The notes: generated by a model not told the origin, from the sequence alone. Shown: positions 1 to 9,152, counted from the first letter of the stretch. The stretch: DNA of 64,000 bases from Streptomyces halstedii (GCA_000720535.1 JOAZ01000028.1:19707-83706); one strand, 5' to 3'. A program made the numbers and translations.

Positions 1-149
1 ATGACCTTGCCGTACAGCGCGTGCTTGACGCGGTCCTCGACAGCGACGACGACGGTCTTGTCCATCTTGTCGCTGACGACCAGACCCTCACGGGTCTTGC
101 GGAAACCGCGGTCGCTCGTCTTGGTCTCAGTCACAGTGCTCTCGCTCAT
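1..149 (-). CDS. rpsQ: 30S ribosomal protein S17 (partial)
   Basis: S17 is a primary 16S rRNA-binding protein of the small subunit. Only the first 49 or so codons lie in the window; the gene runs off the left edge. The frame opens with [10 protein letters not shown] and contains [10 protein letters not shown], typical of the S17 OB fold. The ATG shares its A with the TGA of rpmC (TGATG), so translational coupling with L29 is expected. It is the most distal S10-operon gene visible here. Confidence 0.93.
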   Translation of the reverse strand, partial: MSESTVTETKTSDRGFRKTREGLVVSDKMDKTVVVAVEDRVKHALYGKV

Positions 150-373
150 CAGACGCTCTCCACCGTCTCGATGCCCAGCTCGCGCTCACGCATCAGGGTG
201 TAGATCCGGGCGATGTCCTTACGGACGGACTTGAGCCGACCGTGGTTCTCAAGCTGGCCCGTCGCCGCCTGGAAGCGGAGGTTGAACAGCTCTTCCTTGG
301 CCTCGCGGAGCTTGTTGAGGAGCTCCTCGTTGCCCAGCTCGCGCAGCTCGGACGCCTTGGTTCCGGCCGACAT
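149..373 (-). CDS. rpmC: 50S ribosomal protein L29
   Basis: L29 binds 23S rRNA near the exit tunnel. The product is 74 residues, the usual length, and almost entirely helical, with [14 protein letters not shown] followed by [19 protein letters not shown] lies one codon upstream at 376. I chose the ATG at 373 because it overlaps the rplP stop as TGATG, the pattern used repeatedly in this operon, and gives the usual MSAGTK N-terminus. Confidence 0.95.
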   Translation of the reverse strand: MSAGTKASELRELGNEELLNKLREAKEELFNLRFQAATGQLENHGRLKSVRKDIARIYTLMRERELGIETVESV

Positions 374-792
374 CACGACTCACCTGCCTCGCGCCGAACG
401 ATCCGGCACTTCATCGGAAGCTTGTGAGCAGCGCGGGTGAGCGCCTCACGAGCAATCTTCTCGTTCGGGTAGGACAGCTCGAACATCACCCGACCGGGCT
501 TGACGTTCGCGATCCACCACTCGGGAGAACCCTTACCGGAACCCATGCGGGTCTCGGCGGGCTTCTTCGTCAGGGGGCGGTCCGGGTAGATGTTGATCCA
601 GACCTTGCCGCCACGCTTGATGTGGCGGGTCATCGCGATACGAGCTGCCTCGATCTGGCGGTTCGTCACGTACGCCGGGGTCAGCGCCTGGATGCCGTAC
701 TCGCCGAACGCAACCTGCGTGCCACCCTTGGACATACCGCTGCGCTTCGGGTGGTGCTGCTTGCGGTGCTTGACCCTACGGGGGATCAGCAT
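373..792 (-). CDS. rplP: 50S ribosomal protein L16
   Basis: L16 helps organise the A-site region of the large subunit. The product is 139 residues, the normal length. It starts [15 protein letters not shown] and contains the conserved [15 protein letters not shown] and [12 protein letters not shown] segments. It lies five bases after rpsC and overlaps rpmC by one base. Nothing unusual is seen. Confidence 0.97.
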   Translation of the reverse strand: MLIPRRVKHRKQHHPKRSGMSKGGTQVAFGEYGIQALTPAYVTNRQIEAARIAMTRHIKRGGKVWINIYPDRPLTKKPAETRMGSGKGSPEWWIANVKPGRVMFELSYPNEKIAREALTRAAHKLPMKCRIVRREAGES

Positions 793-797
793 TTCGG

Positions 798-1634
798 TCA
801 GGCCTCCGTTCCGGTGCTCTCAGCCGGAGCAGCGGCGACGGGAGCCTCGGCCTTGGGGGCCTCGGCTGCCGGCGCGGACTGCTGCGGCTTGCGGCCGCGA
901 CCGCCGCGCTCGCCACCACGGCCACCACGGCCGGCCGGGCGGTCAGCGCCGCCCCGGGCCGGACGGTTGCCGGCGCGAGCCGCTGCGTTCTCGGCGCGGA
1001 CCTCGGCGATGTTCTTGACGTCGCCCTTGTAGATCCAGACCTTCACGCCGATGCGGCCGAAGGTCGTCTTGGCCTCGAAGAAGCCGTAGTCGACGTTCGC
1101 GCGGAGCGTGTGCAGGGGCACACGGCCCTCGCGGTAGAACTCCGAGCGGGACATCTCGGCGCCGCCGAGGCGGCCACCGCACTGGATCTTGATGCCCTTG
1201 GCGCCGGCCTTCATCGTGCTCTGCATGCTCTTGCGCATGGCACGACGGAAGGAGACGCGGGAGGAGAGCTGCTCGGCGACGGCCTGGGCCACCAGCTGAG
1301 CGTCCACCTCGGGGTTCTTGACCTCAAGGATGTTCAGCTGGACCTGCTTGCCGGTCAGCTTCTCCAGCTCGCCGCGGATGCGGTCGGCCTCGGCGCCGCG
1401 GCGGCCGATGACGATGCCCGGACGAGCGGTGTGGATGTCGACACGGACCCGGTCGCGGGTGCGCTCGATCTCCACCTTGGAGATGCCGGCCCGCTCCATG
1501 CCCTTCGTCATCATGCGACGAATGGCAACGTCTTCCTTGACGTAGTCCTTGTACAGCTTGTCGGCGTACCAACGGGACTTGAAGTCCGTGGTAATGCCGA
1601 GTCGGAACCCATGCGGGTTAACCTTCTGGCCCAT
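798..1634 (-). CDS. rpsC: 30S ribosomal protein S3
   Basis: S3 forms part of the mRNA entry channel. The 278-residue product has the N-terminal [14 protein letters not shown], a KH domain with [14 protein letters not shown] at about residues 75-90, and the C-terminal S3 domain. From about residue 212 there is a basic, glycine-rich and then Ala/Pro/Glu-rich tail of roughly 65 residues, absent from E. coli but common in actinomycetes. Its ATG shares a base with the rplV TAA stop (TAATG). Confidence 0.96.
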   Translation of the reverse strand: MGQKVNPHGFRLGITTDFKSRWYADKLYKDYVKEDVAIRRMMTKGMERAGISKVEIERTRDRVRVDIHTARPGIVIGRRGAEADRIRGELEKLTGKQVQLNILEVKNPEVDAQLVAQAVAEQLSSRVSFRRAMRKSMQSTMKAGAKGIKIQCGGRLGGAEMSRSEFYREGRVPLHTLRANVDYGFFEAKTTFGRIGVKVWIYKGDVKNIAEVRAENAAARAGNRPARGGADRPAGRGGRGGERGGRGRKPQQSAPAAEAPKAEAPVAAAPAESTGTEA

Positions 1635-1981
1635 TACCGGGTTCCTTCCTTGCTGCTGACGACCACGGTGATGTGGCTGGTCCGCTTACGGATCCGGTAG
1701 GCACGGCCCTGAGCACGCGGACGGAACCGCTTCAGGGTCGGGCCCTCGTCCACGTACGCCTCGCTGATGACCAGCGAAGAGGCGTCAGGGTGGTCGTAGT
1801 TGTGTGCAGCGTTGGCGATGGCGCTGTCCAGCACCTTGCCAACCGGCACGCTCGCGGCCTGCGGGGCGAAACGCAGGACCGCCTGAGCCTCCGTGGCATC
1901 CATGCCACGGATGAGGTCCACCACTCGGCGGGCCTTCATGGGCGTGACGCGGATGTACCGCGCCTGGGCCCTGGCTTCCAT
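1634..1981 (-). CDS. rplV: 50S ribosomal protein L22
   Basis: L22 lines the peptide exit tunnel. I chose the ATG at 1981, giving 115 residues beginning [14 protein letters not shown], because GAAGGGACA sits just upstream as a ribosome binding site and the N-terminus fits the family. In-frame ATGs at 2005 and 2017 would add 8 or 12 residues without homology; the one at 2005 also has a weak site. The conserved [18 protein letters not shown] and [16 protein letters not shown] are present. Confidence 0.93.
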   Translation of the reverse strand: MEARAQARYIRVTPMKARRVVDLIRGMDATEAQAVLRFAPQAASVPVGKVLDSAIANAAHNYDHPDASSLVISEAYVDEGPTLKRFRPRAQGRAYRIRKRTSHITVVVSSKEGTR

Positions 1982-2024
1982 GGTTGTCCCTTCGGTGTGA
2001 GTCATAGTCGTTTCCACCCCGCGC

Positions 2025-2306
2025 TTAGCGGCGCTTCGACTTCCGGTCGTCCTTGACGTGGCCGCGGAAGGTGCGAGTCGGCGAGAACTCGCCGAGCTTG
2101 TGGCCGACCATCGACTCGGTGACGAACACCGGGACGTGGATCTTGCCGTTGTGCACCGCGATGGTGTGACCCAGCATGGCCGGGACGATCATCGAGCGAC
2201 GGGACCAGGTCTTGATGACGTTCTTGGTGCCTGCCTCGTTCTGTACGTCCACCTTCTTGATGAGGTGTCCGTCGACGAAGGGCCCCTTCTTGAGACTGCG
2301 CGGCAT
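2025..2306 (-). CDS. rpsS: 30S ribosomal protein S19
   Basis: S19 pairs with S13 in the head of the small subunit. The 93-residue product begins [15 protein letters not shown] and contains [18 protein letters not shown] and the [13 protein letters not shown] region, all hallmark S19 segments. It follows rplB by 12 bases and precedes rplV in the conserved S10-operon order. Confidence 0.97.
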   Translation of the reverse strand: MPRSLKKGPFVDGHLIKKVDVQNEAGTKNVIKTWSRRSMIVPAMLGHTIAVHNGKIHVPVFVTESMVGHKLGEFSPTRTFRGHVKDDRKSKRR

Positions 2307-2318
2307 CTAAACCCGCTC

Positions 2319-3155
2319 CTAGCGCTTCTTGTTCGTCTTGCGGCGGCGGACGATGTACTTGTTGCTCGCCTTCTTGGGAGAACGAGTACGACCCTCCTTC
2401 TGACCCCACGGCGAGACCGGGTGACGACCACCGGAGGTCTTGCCTTCACCACCACCGTGCGGGTGGTCAACCGGGTTCATCACGACACCGCGGACGGTCG
2501 GGCGCACGCCCTTCCAGCGCATGCGGCCGGCCTTGCCCCAGTTGATGTTCGACTGCTCGGCGTTGCCGACCTCGCCGATGGTGGCGCGGCAGCGGGCGTC
2601 GACCAGCCGGATCTCGCCGGACGGCATACGAAGGTGGGCCATGGTGCCCTCCTTCGCCAGCAGCTGCACGGAGGCACCCGCGGAGCGGGCGAACTTCGCG
2701 CCGCCGCCGGGCCGCAGCTCGATGGCGTGGATCGTCGTACCGACCGGGATGTTGCGCAGCGCCAGGTTGTTGCCCGGCTTGATGTCGGCGGCCGGACCGT
2801 TCTCGACGCGGTCACCCTGCGACAGGCCACGGGGGGCGATGATGTAGCGCTTCTCGCCGTCCGCGTAGTGCAGCAGCGCGATGCGCGCGGTGCGGTTCGG
2901 GTCGTACTCGATGTGCGCGACCTTGGCCGGCACGCCGTCCTTGTCGTGACGACGGAAGTCGATCACGCGGTAGGCGCGCTTGTGGCCACCACCCTGGTGG
3001 CGAACGGTCACACGACCGGCGTTGTTACGGCCGCCCTTGCTGTGCAGGGGGCGGACCAGCGACTTCTCCGGCGTGGACCGCGTGACCTCGACAAAGTCGG
3101 CGACGCTGGAGCCACGACGGCCCGGGGTCGTCGGCTTGTACTTGCGGATACCCAT
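2319..3155 (-). CDS. rplB: 50S ribosomal protein L2
   Basis: L2 is needed for subunit association and peptidyl transfer. The 278-residue product is the standard length. It begins [15 protein letters not shown] and contains [15 protein letters not shown] at about residues 225-240, which carries the conserved histidine near the peptidyl transferase centre. The C-terminus is basic. The gene lies between rplW and rpsS as expected. Confidence 0.97.
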   Translation of the reverse strand: MGIRKYKPTTPGRRGSSVADFVEVTRSTPEKSLVRPLHSKGGRNNAGRVTVRHQGGGHKRAYRVIDFRRHDKDGVPAKVAHIEYDPNRTARIALLHYADGEKRYIIAPRGLSQGDRVENGPAADIKPGNNLALRNIPVGTTIHAIELRPGGGAKFARSAGASVQLLAKEGTMAHLRMPSGEIRLVDARCRATIGEVGNAEQSNINWGKAGRMRWKGVRPTVRGVVMNPVDHPHGGGEGKTSGGRHPVSPWGQKEGRTRSPKKASNKYIVRRRKTNKKR

Positions 3156-3194
3156 TTCTCAGTCCTCGTCCGATTCCGGACGACTCGACCTCCG

Positions 3195-3518
3195 TCAGGA
3201 GGTCGGGCCGCCGAAGATGTCGATACGGTCGCCCTCGGCGAGGGTCACGATGGCGCGCTTCGTGTCGGCGCGCTTGCCGAAACCGGTGCGGGTGCGCTTG
3301 CGCTTGCCCTGCCGGTTGATCGTGTTGACCCCGGTGACCTTGACCGAGAAGACCGCTTCCACGGCCTGCTTGATCTGGGTCTTGTTGGAGCCGGGCGCGA
3401 CGATGAACGTGTACTTGTTCTCGTCGAGCAGCGCGTAGCTCTTCTCGGAAACGACCGGCTTGACGAGAACGTCGCGCGGGTCCGAGTAGGTCTTGCTGGT
3501 AACGGTCGCCTCACTCAT
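3195..3518 (-). CDS. rplW: 50S ribosomal protein L23
   Basis: L23 sits at the tunnel exit and docks trigger factor and SRP. The product is 107 residues with [20 protein letters not shown] near the N-terminus, the characteristic L23 signature, and a basic loop around [15 protein letters not shown]. The start overlaps the rplD stop at 3518, suggesting coupled translation. Confidence 0.96.
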   Translation of the reverse strand: MSEATVTSKTYSDPRDVLVKPVVSEKSYALLDENKYTFIVAPGSNKTQIKQAVEAVFSVKVTGVNTINRQGKRKRTRTGFGKRADTKRAIVTLAEGDRIDIFGGPTS

Positions 3519-4168
3519 CAGGCGGCGCTCCCTTCGGTCTCAGCGGTCTGGGGGCCAGACACGAAGGACTCGAAAGCGGCCTGGGTGAAGACCACGTCGT
3601 CAGAGACGATCACGTCGTACGTGTTCAGCTGGCCCGGCTCCAGGATGTGCACCTGGGGCAGGTTGCGCGCGGACAGCCACGCGGCCTCGTCGGAACGCTC
3701 GACGACCAGGAGCAGGTTGCTGCGCTCCGAGATCTTGCCGAACAGCGTCTTGACGGCCTTGGTGGAGATCCCACCCTCGACCACGCCGGTGACGACGTGG
3801 ATGCGGGAGTGACGCGCCCGGTCCGAGAGGGCACCGCGCAGGGCGGCGGCCTTCATCTTCTTCGGGGTGCGCTGCGAGTAGTCGCGCGGCTGCGGGCCGT
3901 GGACGACGCCACCGCCGACGAACTGCGGTGCGCGGGTCGAACCCTGGCGGGCGCGGCCGGTGCCCTTCTGGCGGTACGGCTTGCGGCCACCACCACGGAC
4001 TTCGCCGCGACGCTTGGTCTTGTGCGTGCCCTGACGGGCGGCTGCCAGCTGTGCGACGACGACCTGGTGGATCAGCGGAACGCTGGTCTTCGCGTCGAAG
4101 ATCTCCGCGGGGAGCTCGACGGTACCGGCCTTGTCGCCTGCCGGCGAAAGGATGTCAATGGTGCTCAT
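3518..4168 (-). CDS. rplD: 50S ribosomal protein L4
   Basis: L4 reaches into the exit tunnel and in enterobacteria represses its own operon; whether it does so here cannot be seen. The 216-residue product contains the tunnel loop [18 protein letters not shown] at about residues 60-80 and [15 protein letters not shown]. The ending, [13 protein letters not shown], is short and poorly conserved. Confidence 0.96.
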   Translation of the reverse strand: MSTIDILSPAGDKAGTVELPAEIFDAKTSVPLIHQVVVAQLAAARQGTHKTKRRGEVRGGGRKPYRQKGTGRARQGSTRAPQFVGGGVVHGPQPRDYSQRTPKKMKAAALRGALSDRARHSRIHVVTGVVEGGISTKAVKTLFGKISERSNLLLVVERSDEAAWLSARNLPQVHILEPGQLNTYDVIVSDDVVFTQAAFESFVSGPQTAETEGSAA

Positions 4169-4172
4169 TACC

Positions 4173-4817
4173 TCAAGCCCCCTTGGCCGCGGTACGGACC
4201 AGGACGAGGCCGCCGTTGGGACCGGGGACCGCGCCCTTGATGAGCAGCAGACCCTTCTCCGCGTCGACCGCGTGGATGGTCAGGTTCTGGGTGGTGACGC
4301 GCTCGTTGCCCATGCGACCGGCCATGCGCATGCCCTTGAAGACACGCCCAGGGGTGGCGCAGCCACCGATCGAACCGGGGGAGCGGTGCTTGCGCTGGAC
4401 GCCGTGTCCGGCGCCGAGGCCCTTGAAGTTGTGACGCTTCATGACACCGGCGAAGCCCTTGCCCTTGCTCTTGCCCGTGACGTCGACCTTGACGCCGGAC
4501 TCGAACACCTCGGCAGTGACCTCCTGGCCCAGCGTGTACTCGCTGGCGTCAGGGGTGCGGAGCTCCACCAGGTGGCGGCGCGGGGTGACGTCGGCCTTGG
4601 CGAAGTGACCCTTGAGGGGCTTGTTCACCTTGCGCGGGTCGATCTCGCCGAAGGCGATCTGGACCGACTCGTAGCCGTCGCTGTCGTTGGTGCGGACCTG
4701 GGTGACGACACACGGCCCGGCCTTGACGACGGTCACCGGGACAACCCGGTTGTTCTCGTCCCAGACCTGGGTCATGCCGAGCTTCTCGCCCAGGACGCCC
4801 TTAATGTTCTTAGCCAT
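4173..4817 (-). CDS. rplC: 50S ribosomal protein L3
   Basis: L3 contacts the peptidyl transferase centre. I placed the start at the ATG at 4817 (214 residues, [19 protein letters not shown]) because GAGGTGA lies eight bases upstream. An in-frame GTG at 4829 would leave no room for a binding site after rpsJ. The conserved [20 protein letters not shown] and [12 protein letters not shown] segments are present. It follows rpsJ closely. Confidence 0.95.
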   Translation of the reverse strand: MAKNIKGVLGEKLGMTQVWDENNRVVPVTVVKAGPCVVTQVRTNDSDGYESVQIAFGEIDPRKVNKPLKGHFAKADVTPRRHLVELRTPDASEYTLGQEVTAEVFESGVKVDVTGKSKGKGFAGVMKRHNFKGLGAGHGVQRKHRSPGSIGGCATPGRVFKGMRMAGRMGNERVTTQNLTIHAVDAEKGLLLIKGAVPGPNGGLVLVRTAAKGA

Positions 4818-4830
4818 CTCGCGCGTCACC

Positions 4831-5139
4831 TCAGAGCTTGATCTCGATGTCGACGCCAGCCGGCAGGTCGAGACGCATCAGCGAGTCAACCGTCTTCGGC
4901 GTGGGGTCGAGGATGTCGATGAGGCGCTTGTGCGTCCGCATCTCGAAGTGCTCGCGCGAGTCCTTGTACTTGTGCGGCGACTTGATGACGCAGTACACGT
5001 TCTTCTCAGTGGGCAGCGGCACCGGGCCCGCGACCGACGCACCAGTGCGGGTCACCGTCTCGACGATCTTCTTCGCCGAGGAGTCGATGACCTCGTGGTC
5101 GTAGGCCTTGAGCCGGATGCGGATCTTCTGTCCCGCCAT
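4831..5139 (-). CDS. rpsJ: 30S ribosomal protein S10
   Basis: S10 is the first gene of the operon and also serves as NusE in antitermination complexes, binding NusB and NusG. The 102-residue product begins [19 protein letters not shown] and includes [18 protein letters not shown] and [18 protein letters not shown]. Upstream lies a long leader with a hairpin also found in front of rpsL. Confidence 0.97.
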   Translation of the reverse strand: MAGQKIRIRLKAYDHEVIDSSAKKIVETVTRTGASVAGPVPLPTEKNVYCVIKSPHKYKDSREHFEMRTHKRLIDILDPTPKTVDSLMRLDLPAGVDIEIKL

Positions 5140-5199
5140 GGCTGCTAGTAGTCCTGTCTCTCAATAACGCTCTGGAACCCGGCGGTTCGATAACTCCGC

Positions 5200-5226
5200 C
5201 TCCGACCCACGCGGTCGGGCGTGTCG
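5200..5226 (-). promoter_or_regulatory. Leader hairpin shared with the rpsL operon
   Basis: Read on the minus strand this contains CCGACCGCGTGGGTCGG, a 6-bp stem with a 5-nt loop, preceded by CGACACGC. It lies about 60 nt before rpsJ. The same 27-nt element, with one base changed, occurs at 19315-19341 in the rpsL leader, and both are followed by GTTCCAG. This is probably a common post-transcriptional signal or ribosomal-protein-operon element; its function is not known to me. Confidence 0.6.
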
Positions 5227-5497
5227 CATCCCCTCTACGAAGATCTCCCGAAGGATTTCCCAACCAAGGGGGTGCGGGCCGAAACCGCGCTGCCGGGGGC
5301 GAAACCCCACCGGGTGCCTGGTCAGCGCCCCACTGACGCTTCCCGGAAGATTCCCGTACGTCCGGCCCGAAGGGGCCGACGAGTACTGTGGGACTCGCTT
5401 CCGGTCCTCCCGGCGGGAGGCGCGCAGCATTGACACTCAACCGAGCAACCTGGCTAGTGTGACACACGGCCTGCGGCGCTGGCCAATCGGGTCGGGA

Positions 5498-5525
5498 ATC
5501 CTACCCCCTACGAGGGACCGGTCAA
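5498..5525 (-). promoter_or_regulatory. Probable S10 operon promoter
   Basis: On the minus strand, TTGACC (5520-5525) is followed after 16 bases by TAGGAT (5498-5503), close to the vegetative sigma HrdB consensus. Reading the -35 as TTTGAC gives a 17-base spacer. Transcription would start near 5490, giving a leader of about 350 nt before rpsJ. Confidence 0.6.
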
Positions 5526-5785
5526 ACGCAGACGGCCGCGCGGGGGGTCGCGAGCCCGCCGTTCAGGTGCCGGCCGCTGGCTCGTGGGGGGGGGTCGGCC
5601 CTCTTGGCATATGCCGCCGGAATGGTGGGCTCGCGGACCTGGCGCCCGTCCGGCCCGTGTTCACCGCACGGCAGGAGCGGGGGACGCGGTGGACGTATAT
5701 AGGGTGCGGACACCCCGGGGCTGAGCCCTTCCCGCGCGTCCCACCTCGCGGCGATCAAGATGGGGGCGCGGCCGCCGCGGGAACG
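5526..5785. other. Intergenic stretch between the S10 promoter and DUF397 genes
   Basis: No convincing gene is seen. The sequence includes a run of nine or ten G near 5586 and GTATATAGGGT near 5695, but I cannot assign either. It separates the S10 operon promoter from the 3' end of the accessory DUF397 cluster. Confidence 0.4.
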
Positions 5786-5992
5786 TCAGCGCGGCGCCAC
5801 GTACGCCAGGAAGTCGGCCCACGCGGGACCGCCCACGGCGAAACGCGGGCCTGCGGCGTTCTTGGAGTCCCGGACGTGCACCGCCGCCACTGTTGCCGCG
5901 ACCTCGACGCAGTCGGGCCCGTCGTTGGTGCTGTGGCTGCTCTTGCGCCACAGCAACGCGGAGTCGCCCCCGGCGTCGGACTTGAGGATCAT
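5786..5992 (-). CDS. DUF397 small protein, copy 1
   Basis: A 68-residue protein of the DUF397 family, found almost only in Streptomyces and relatives beside XRE regulators. The family pattern is visible: WRKSSHSTNDGPDCVEVA, then VHVRDSKNAAGPRFAVG and a terminal W..FLAYV. This copy is the most diverged of three in tandem. In whiJ/abaA-type loci such proteins are thought to act with the XRE partner, possibly as an antagonist pair; that role here is inference from context. Confidence 0.85.
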   Translation of the reverse strand: MILKSDAGGDSALLWRKSSHSTNDGPDCVEVAATVAAVHVRDSKNAAGPRFAVGGPAWADFLAYVAPR

Positions 5993-6015
5993 GTCTCTCC
6001 TCGCACTTCGGGAAC

Positions 6016-6188
6016 GTCAGCCCTGCGAGGCGTACGCAACGAACCTGGCCCACGCCGGACCGGCCACGGCGAAACGCGGGCCCTCGGCGTTCTTGGAGTC
6101 CCGGACGTGCACCCCGCCAGAGGCAGCCGCGACCTCGACGCACTCAGGGCCGTCGCTGGTGCTGTAGCTGCTCTTGACCCACGTCAGC
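6016..6188 (-). repeat. Tandem duplication, unit 1 (DUF397 copy 2)
   Basis: These 173 bases are nearly identical to 6248-6420, offset by exactly 232 bp; I see only a few changes, such as gccagagg against gccacagg. The unit covers most of the coding sequence of a DUF397 gene. Such closeness at synonymous sites points to a recent duplication or ongoing gene conversion. Confidence 0.8.
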
Positions 6189-6223
6189 GCGGAACCGTCT
6201 CCAGTAGCGGACTTGAGAATCAC
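6017..6223 (-). CDS. DUF397 small protein, copy 2
   Basis: A 68-residue DUF397 protein. Residues about 13-68 (LTWVKSSYSTSDGPECVEVAA to FVAYASQG) match copy 3 almost exactly, whereas the first 12 residues differ. It lies 24 bp from copy 1 and 25 bp from copy 3, so all three may be on one transcript with the XRE gene. Confidence 0.88.
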   Translation of the reverse strand: MILKSATGDGSALTWVKSSYSTSDGPECVEVAAASGGVHVRDSKNAEGPRFAVAGPAWARFVAYASQG

Positions 6224-6247
6224 GCCTCCCCCTCACGCTTTCGGAAT

Positions 6248-6420
6248 GTCAGCCCTGCGAGGCGTACGCGACGAACCTGGCCCACGCCGGACCGGCCACG
6301 GCGAAACGCGGGCCCTCGGCGTTCTTGGAGTCCCGGACGTGCACCCCGCCACAGGCAGCCGCGACCTCGACGCACTCAGGGCCGTCGCTGGTGCTGTAGC
6401 TGCTCTTGACCCACGTCAGC
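6248..6420 (-). repeat. Tandem duplication, unit 2 (DUF397 copy 3)
   Basis: Second copy of the 173-bp unit at 6016-6188. Similarity stops abruptly near the 5' end of each gene, so the N-terminal codons differ while the rest is conserved. Confidence 0.8.
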
Positions 6421-6455
6421 TCGTGCGCGCTGGCGGTAGAGGGCTTGACACTCAT
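6249..6455 (-). CDS. DUF397 small protein, copy 3
   Basis: A 68-residue DUF397 protein beginning MSVKPSTASAHELTWVKSS. Its ATG overlaps the stop of the upstream XRE gene by four bases (6452-6455), the classic coupling of this regulator/partner pair. It is therefore the likely cognate partner of the regulator; copies 1 and 2 would be later duplicates. Confidence 0.9.
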   Translation of the reverse strand: MSVKPSTASAHELTWVKSSYSTSDGPECVEVAAACGGVHVRDSKNAEGPRFAVAGPAWARFVAYASQG

Positions 6456-7333
6456 GTTTCTCCCAGCAGTTTCTCGATGAAGGCTCGCGACAACCGAGGC
6501 GTGAGCGCCTGCGCCCGGATCATGCCGTACCGCATGTCAAGGATCTGGACTTCTTTGGGCTCGGCGATCAGCCGACTGGTGAGCTGAACTTCGTTGTGCC
6601 CCACAGCCGTTCCATCGTTCAGCTTAAGCACCTGTAGCGAGCCGTCCAGCCCCGCGTGCTCCTCCGTCGCGGTAGGCATGACCTGAATCTCGACATGCCG
6701 CAACGCGCCGACCGTCAGCAGGTGCTCCAACTGGCGTCGCAGTGCCCCCTTGCCCCCGGTCGGTCGTCGCAGCACCGCCTCTTCCTGCACGAAGGTCAGC
6801 AGTGGAGCGGGCCTCCGCTCGAAGATCGACTGCCGAGCCATACGAGCGGCTACCAGCCGCTCGACTTCGTCCTCGCTAAAAGCCGGCCGACGCTCTCCGA
6901 ACAGCGCACGAGCGTACTCCTCAGTCTGAAGGAGCCCATGAACGACGACGCTGGCGTAGGCGCCCATCTCGACGGTGGCCGCCTCCAACTTGGCCAGATC
7001 CCGCACCTTCTTCGGGTAGCGGGCCTCGGCCACGTCCCCCTTCATCGCGGCGATCCTGCCGCCCGCTTCCAGGACCCGGTCCGCGCTGTCCAGGAACTCG
7101 GGCTTCGGGGCCCGGCGGCCGCGTTCGACGCAGGAGACCATCTCCTCGCTGTACCCGATGGCCGCGCCCAACTCCGCCTGGCGCAGGCCCGCCGACTCCC
7201 GCCAGAGCTTGATCTGCCGGCCGACCGCCTTCATCACCGCCCCTGAGTCGTCCTCCAGAGCCGCGTCCCAGGACGAGCCGTCCGCACCATCGGTCGTGCA
7301 ATCCGCCCGCCCCGCGCCCTTGCCTGCCCCCAT
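6452..7333 (-). CDS. XRE-family regulator with DUF5753 domain
   Basis: A 293-residue DNA-binding protein. A Cro/C1 helix-turn-helix lies at about residues 35-90 (AVGRQIKLWRESAGLRQAEL, then GYSEEMVSCVERGRRAP). A DUF5753 domain fills about residues 110-290, including VVVHGLLQTEEYARAL. I chose the ATG at 7333 because GAGGTGG precedes it; an ATG at 7357 and a TTG at 7363 would extend it. With DUF397 genes downstream and an ATPase gene divergent upstream, it forms a whiJ/abaA-like cassette, a type linked to development and antibiotic control in Streptomyces. Its target is unknown. Confidence 0.9.
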   Translation of the reverse strand: MGAGKGAGRADCTTDGADGSSWDAALEDDSGAVMKAVGRQIKLWRESAGLRQAELGAAIGYSEEMVSCVERGRRAPKPEFLDSADRVLEAGGRIAAMKGDVAEARYPKKVRDLAKLEAATVEMGAYASVVVHGLLQTEEYARALFGERRPAFSEDEVERLVAARMARQSIFERRPAPLLTFVQEEAVLRRPTGGKGALRRQLEHLLTVGALRHVEIQVMPTATEEHAGLDGSLQVLKLNDGTAVGHNEVQLTSRLIAEPKEVQILDMRYGMIRAQALTPRLSRAFIEKLLGET

Positions 7334-7470
7334 GCACACCCACCTCATCGCGTTCATGTCCAACGGTGCCCATCACCCGTATGTCACGGCGTACCGCCCG
7401 GACCGAATCGGGCCGCAGCCGTACAAGGGCTCTCCGCACGGGCGTCAGCCCTTCCGAGATTAGCCACCGA

Positions 7471-7914
7471 ATGGCCACGCTGAGTGACGTGAGCCAAGAA
7501 ATCACCCGAACCGAGAATTCCGCTCCCACCAGGGAGTTCACCGTGCTGCTCTCCCCCACCCGGCGCGGAGCACGCCTCGCCCGGCTGCTGACCACAGCGC
7601 ACCTAGCCGACTGGGGCCTCTCGCCGGAACCCGCAGCGCACGTCGTCGCGGAGCTGGCCAACAACGCCGCCACCCACGGGCGGGTATCAGGGCGGGACTT
7701 CCGGCTGGACGTGACGGTCCGCGACGACAAACAGCTGCGGATCGAAGTCACCGACACCAGGAGTGAACAGCTACCCACCCCCGGAACCCCCGCCGACGAC
7801 GCGGAGACCGGACGCGGGCTCCTGATCGTCGAAGCCCTGGCCGACCGCTGGGGCGTGGACCACGGGCCCGTGCCCCGCAAGACCGTCTGGGCCGAGATCG
7901 ACCTCCTGCCGTGA
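7471..7914 (+). CDS. Anti-sigma-like ATP-binding protein (HATPase_c_2)
   Basis: A 147-residue protein of the RsbW/SpoIIAB-like ATPase family. The N-box is visible as VVAELANNAATHG, followed by a degenerate G1 region (DTRSEQLPTPG) and a G2-like ETGRGLLIVEALADRWG. Such stand-alone ATPase domains are plentiful in Streptomyces and often sit divergent from an XRE/DUF397 pair, as here. It may bind a sigma factor or anti-anti-sigma factor, but no partner is encoded nearby. The frame is open upstream to 7366; I chose the ATG at 7471 because family similarity begins after it. Confidence 0.8.
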   Translation: MATLSDVSQEITRTENSAPTREFTVLLSPTRRGARLARLLTTAHLADWGLSPEPAAHVVAELANNAATHGRVSGRDFRLDVTVRDDKQLRIEVTDTRSEQLPTPGTPADDAETGRGLLIVEALADRWGVDHGPVPRKTVWAEIDLLP

Positions 7915-8131
7915 CCGCCGCCACCGGGTCGCGGAAACCCACGACCCGGTGGACCGAGACCCGGTGACCCGCGACGCATAAAGCTTTTGAGGACCTGGGG
8001 AAATGACCCTCCCCACCCCAACCCACCCTATTTCCGCTCTCGTCACTCACTCGGGTGACATAGGGCAACTGGGCTGGATTCGGAACGGGTTGCCGTGCAT
8101 ATGCTCGCCCCGACCACCACCGACATGAGAC

Positions 8132-8166
8132 GGCCCTCGCCGGGACTGGCATCCCGAACGAGGGCC
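8132..8166 (+). promoter_or_regulatory. Leader hairpin upstream of the wHTH gene
   Basis: GGCCCTCG (8132-8139) pairs perfectly with CGAGGGCC (8159-8166), and an inner CGGGA/TCCCG pairing makes a compact hairpin. It ends 29 bases before the ATG at 8196 and lacks a T-run, so it could be a cis-regulatory RNA or mRNA stabiliser rather than a terminator. Confidence 0.4.
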
Positions 8167-8195
8167 TGACCACCGAGGAAGTAAAGGGCTTCCCG

Positions 8196-9152
8196 ATGGA
8201 TACCCAGCAGGTTAGCGCGCCCCCGTGCGCCCCATCCCGCCCGGCCGGGGTTTCCACACCCGCATCCGGCGTCATCCACGTCAACGTCCGCCACGCGGCG
8301 GGCTTCACCGTCATCGGTAACCACCTCTCCCAGCACCGAGGACTCTCCCTCGTCGCCATCGGCCTGGCCGTACACATCCAGTCGTTCCCCGCCGGAGCCA
8401 GGATCGGCATCAAACGGCTCGCCGAGCGATTCCCCGAGAGCGAGACCCGGATCGGCTCCGCCCTACGGGAGTTGGAAGCCGCCGGTTACCTCCACCGCAG
8501 CCGCTTACGCCTCCCTGACGGCCGCGTCGTCACCCGGACCGTCTCGTACAACCGGCCAGGAGCCGAGTCTCCTGCCGCGATCCCCCAGCCACGGACCGGG
8601 CGGCCTCCGGCACCGGTCCCCGCCACACCCCCGCCCCCACCGCCGCTGCCTGCCCCGGCCGCACCGGTGCCCGCAGCGGTGTCCGTACCGCAACCGGAGC
8701 CACCGACCGCGGACGTCCGCGTACCGGTCCCCACCGCCGGCACCGTGCCACCCCCACCGCTCCCCCAGGCCCGCTCGGCCACCCCCGAGCTGCACCGGGC
8801 CGCAGCCGCCCTCCTCGCCGATCTGCGCCGCCGCGCACCGCAGTTGGTCCTCTCCGAACAGGACGTCCAGGTCCTCGCCCCCGGCGTCGCCGCTTGGCTC
8901 GAACGGGACGCGCACCCCGACACCGTCCGCCATGCCCTCACCGCCGACCTGCCGGTCCCGCTGAGACACCCGGCGAAACTCCTGCGGCACCGCATCACGA
9001 CGCTTCTGCCACCACCGCTGCCCGGTACCCGAGACCTCGCCCCGCCCATACGCCCCCGCGCGATCGTCATCCCGCTCCAGAACTGCGACCTCTGCGACCG
9101 CCGCCTTCCGCTCCCGCCGGCCCGGCCACTGCCGCGACTGCCGGGCCGATGA
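8196..9152 (+). CDS. Winged-helix protein with frameshifted C-terminal zinc ribbon
   Basis: The 318-residue reading frame has a helix-turn-helix segment at about residues 30-130 (HLSQHRGLSLVAIGLAVHIQ, then SETRIGSALRELEAAGYLHR), resembling replication-type or GntR-like winged helices. A Pro/Ala-rich linker and a second folded region around residues 195-280 follow. After NCDLCDR (9081-9101) the frame ends in an unrelated Pro/Leu-rich tail. Skipping one C at 9102 restores AFRSRRPGHCRDCRADDHTA with a stop at 9166-9168. The result is a CxxC...CxxC pair, so the sequenced allele carries a one-base insertion or a sequencing error. Function is not recognised. Confidence 0.75.
   Translation: MDTQQVSAPPCAPSRPAGVSTPASGVIHVNVRHAAGFTVIGNHLSQHRGLSLVAIGLAVHIQSFPAGARIGIKRLAERFPESETRIGSALRELEAAGYLHRSRLRLPDGRVVTRTVSYNRPGAESPAAIPQPRTGRPPAPVPATPPPPPPLPAPAAPVPAAVSVPQPEPPTADVRVPVPTAGTVPPPPLPQARSATPELHRAAAALLADLRRRAPQLVLSEQDVQVLAPGVAAWLERDAHPDTVRHALTADLPVPLRHPAKLLRHRITTLLPPPLPGTRDLAPPIRPRAIVIPLQNCDLCDRRLPLPPARPLPRLPGR

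Noticed and set aside
5430-5460. Plus-strand TTGACA and TAGTGT, promoter-like
   Set aside because: The spacer is 19 bases and no plus-strand gene follows; the minus-strand promoter at 5498-5525 fits better.
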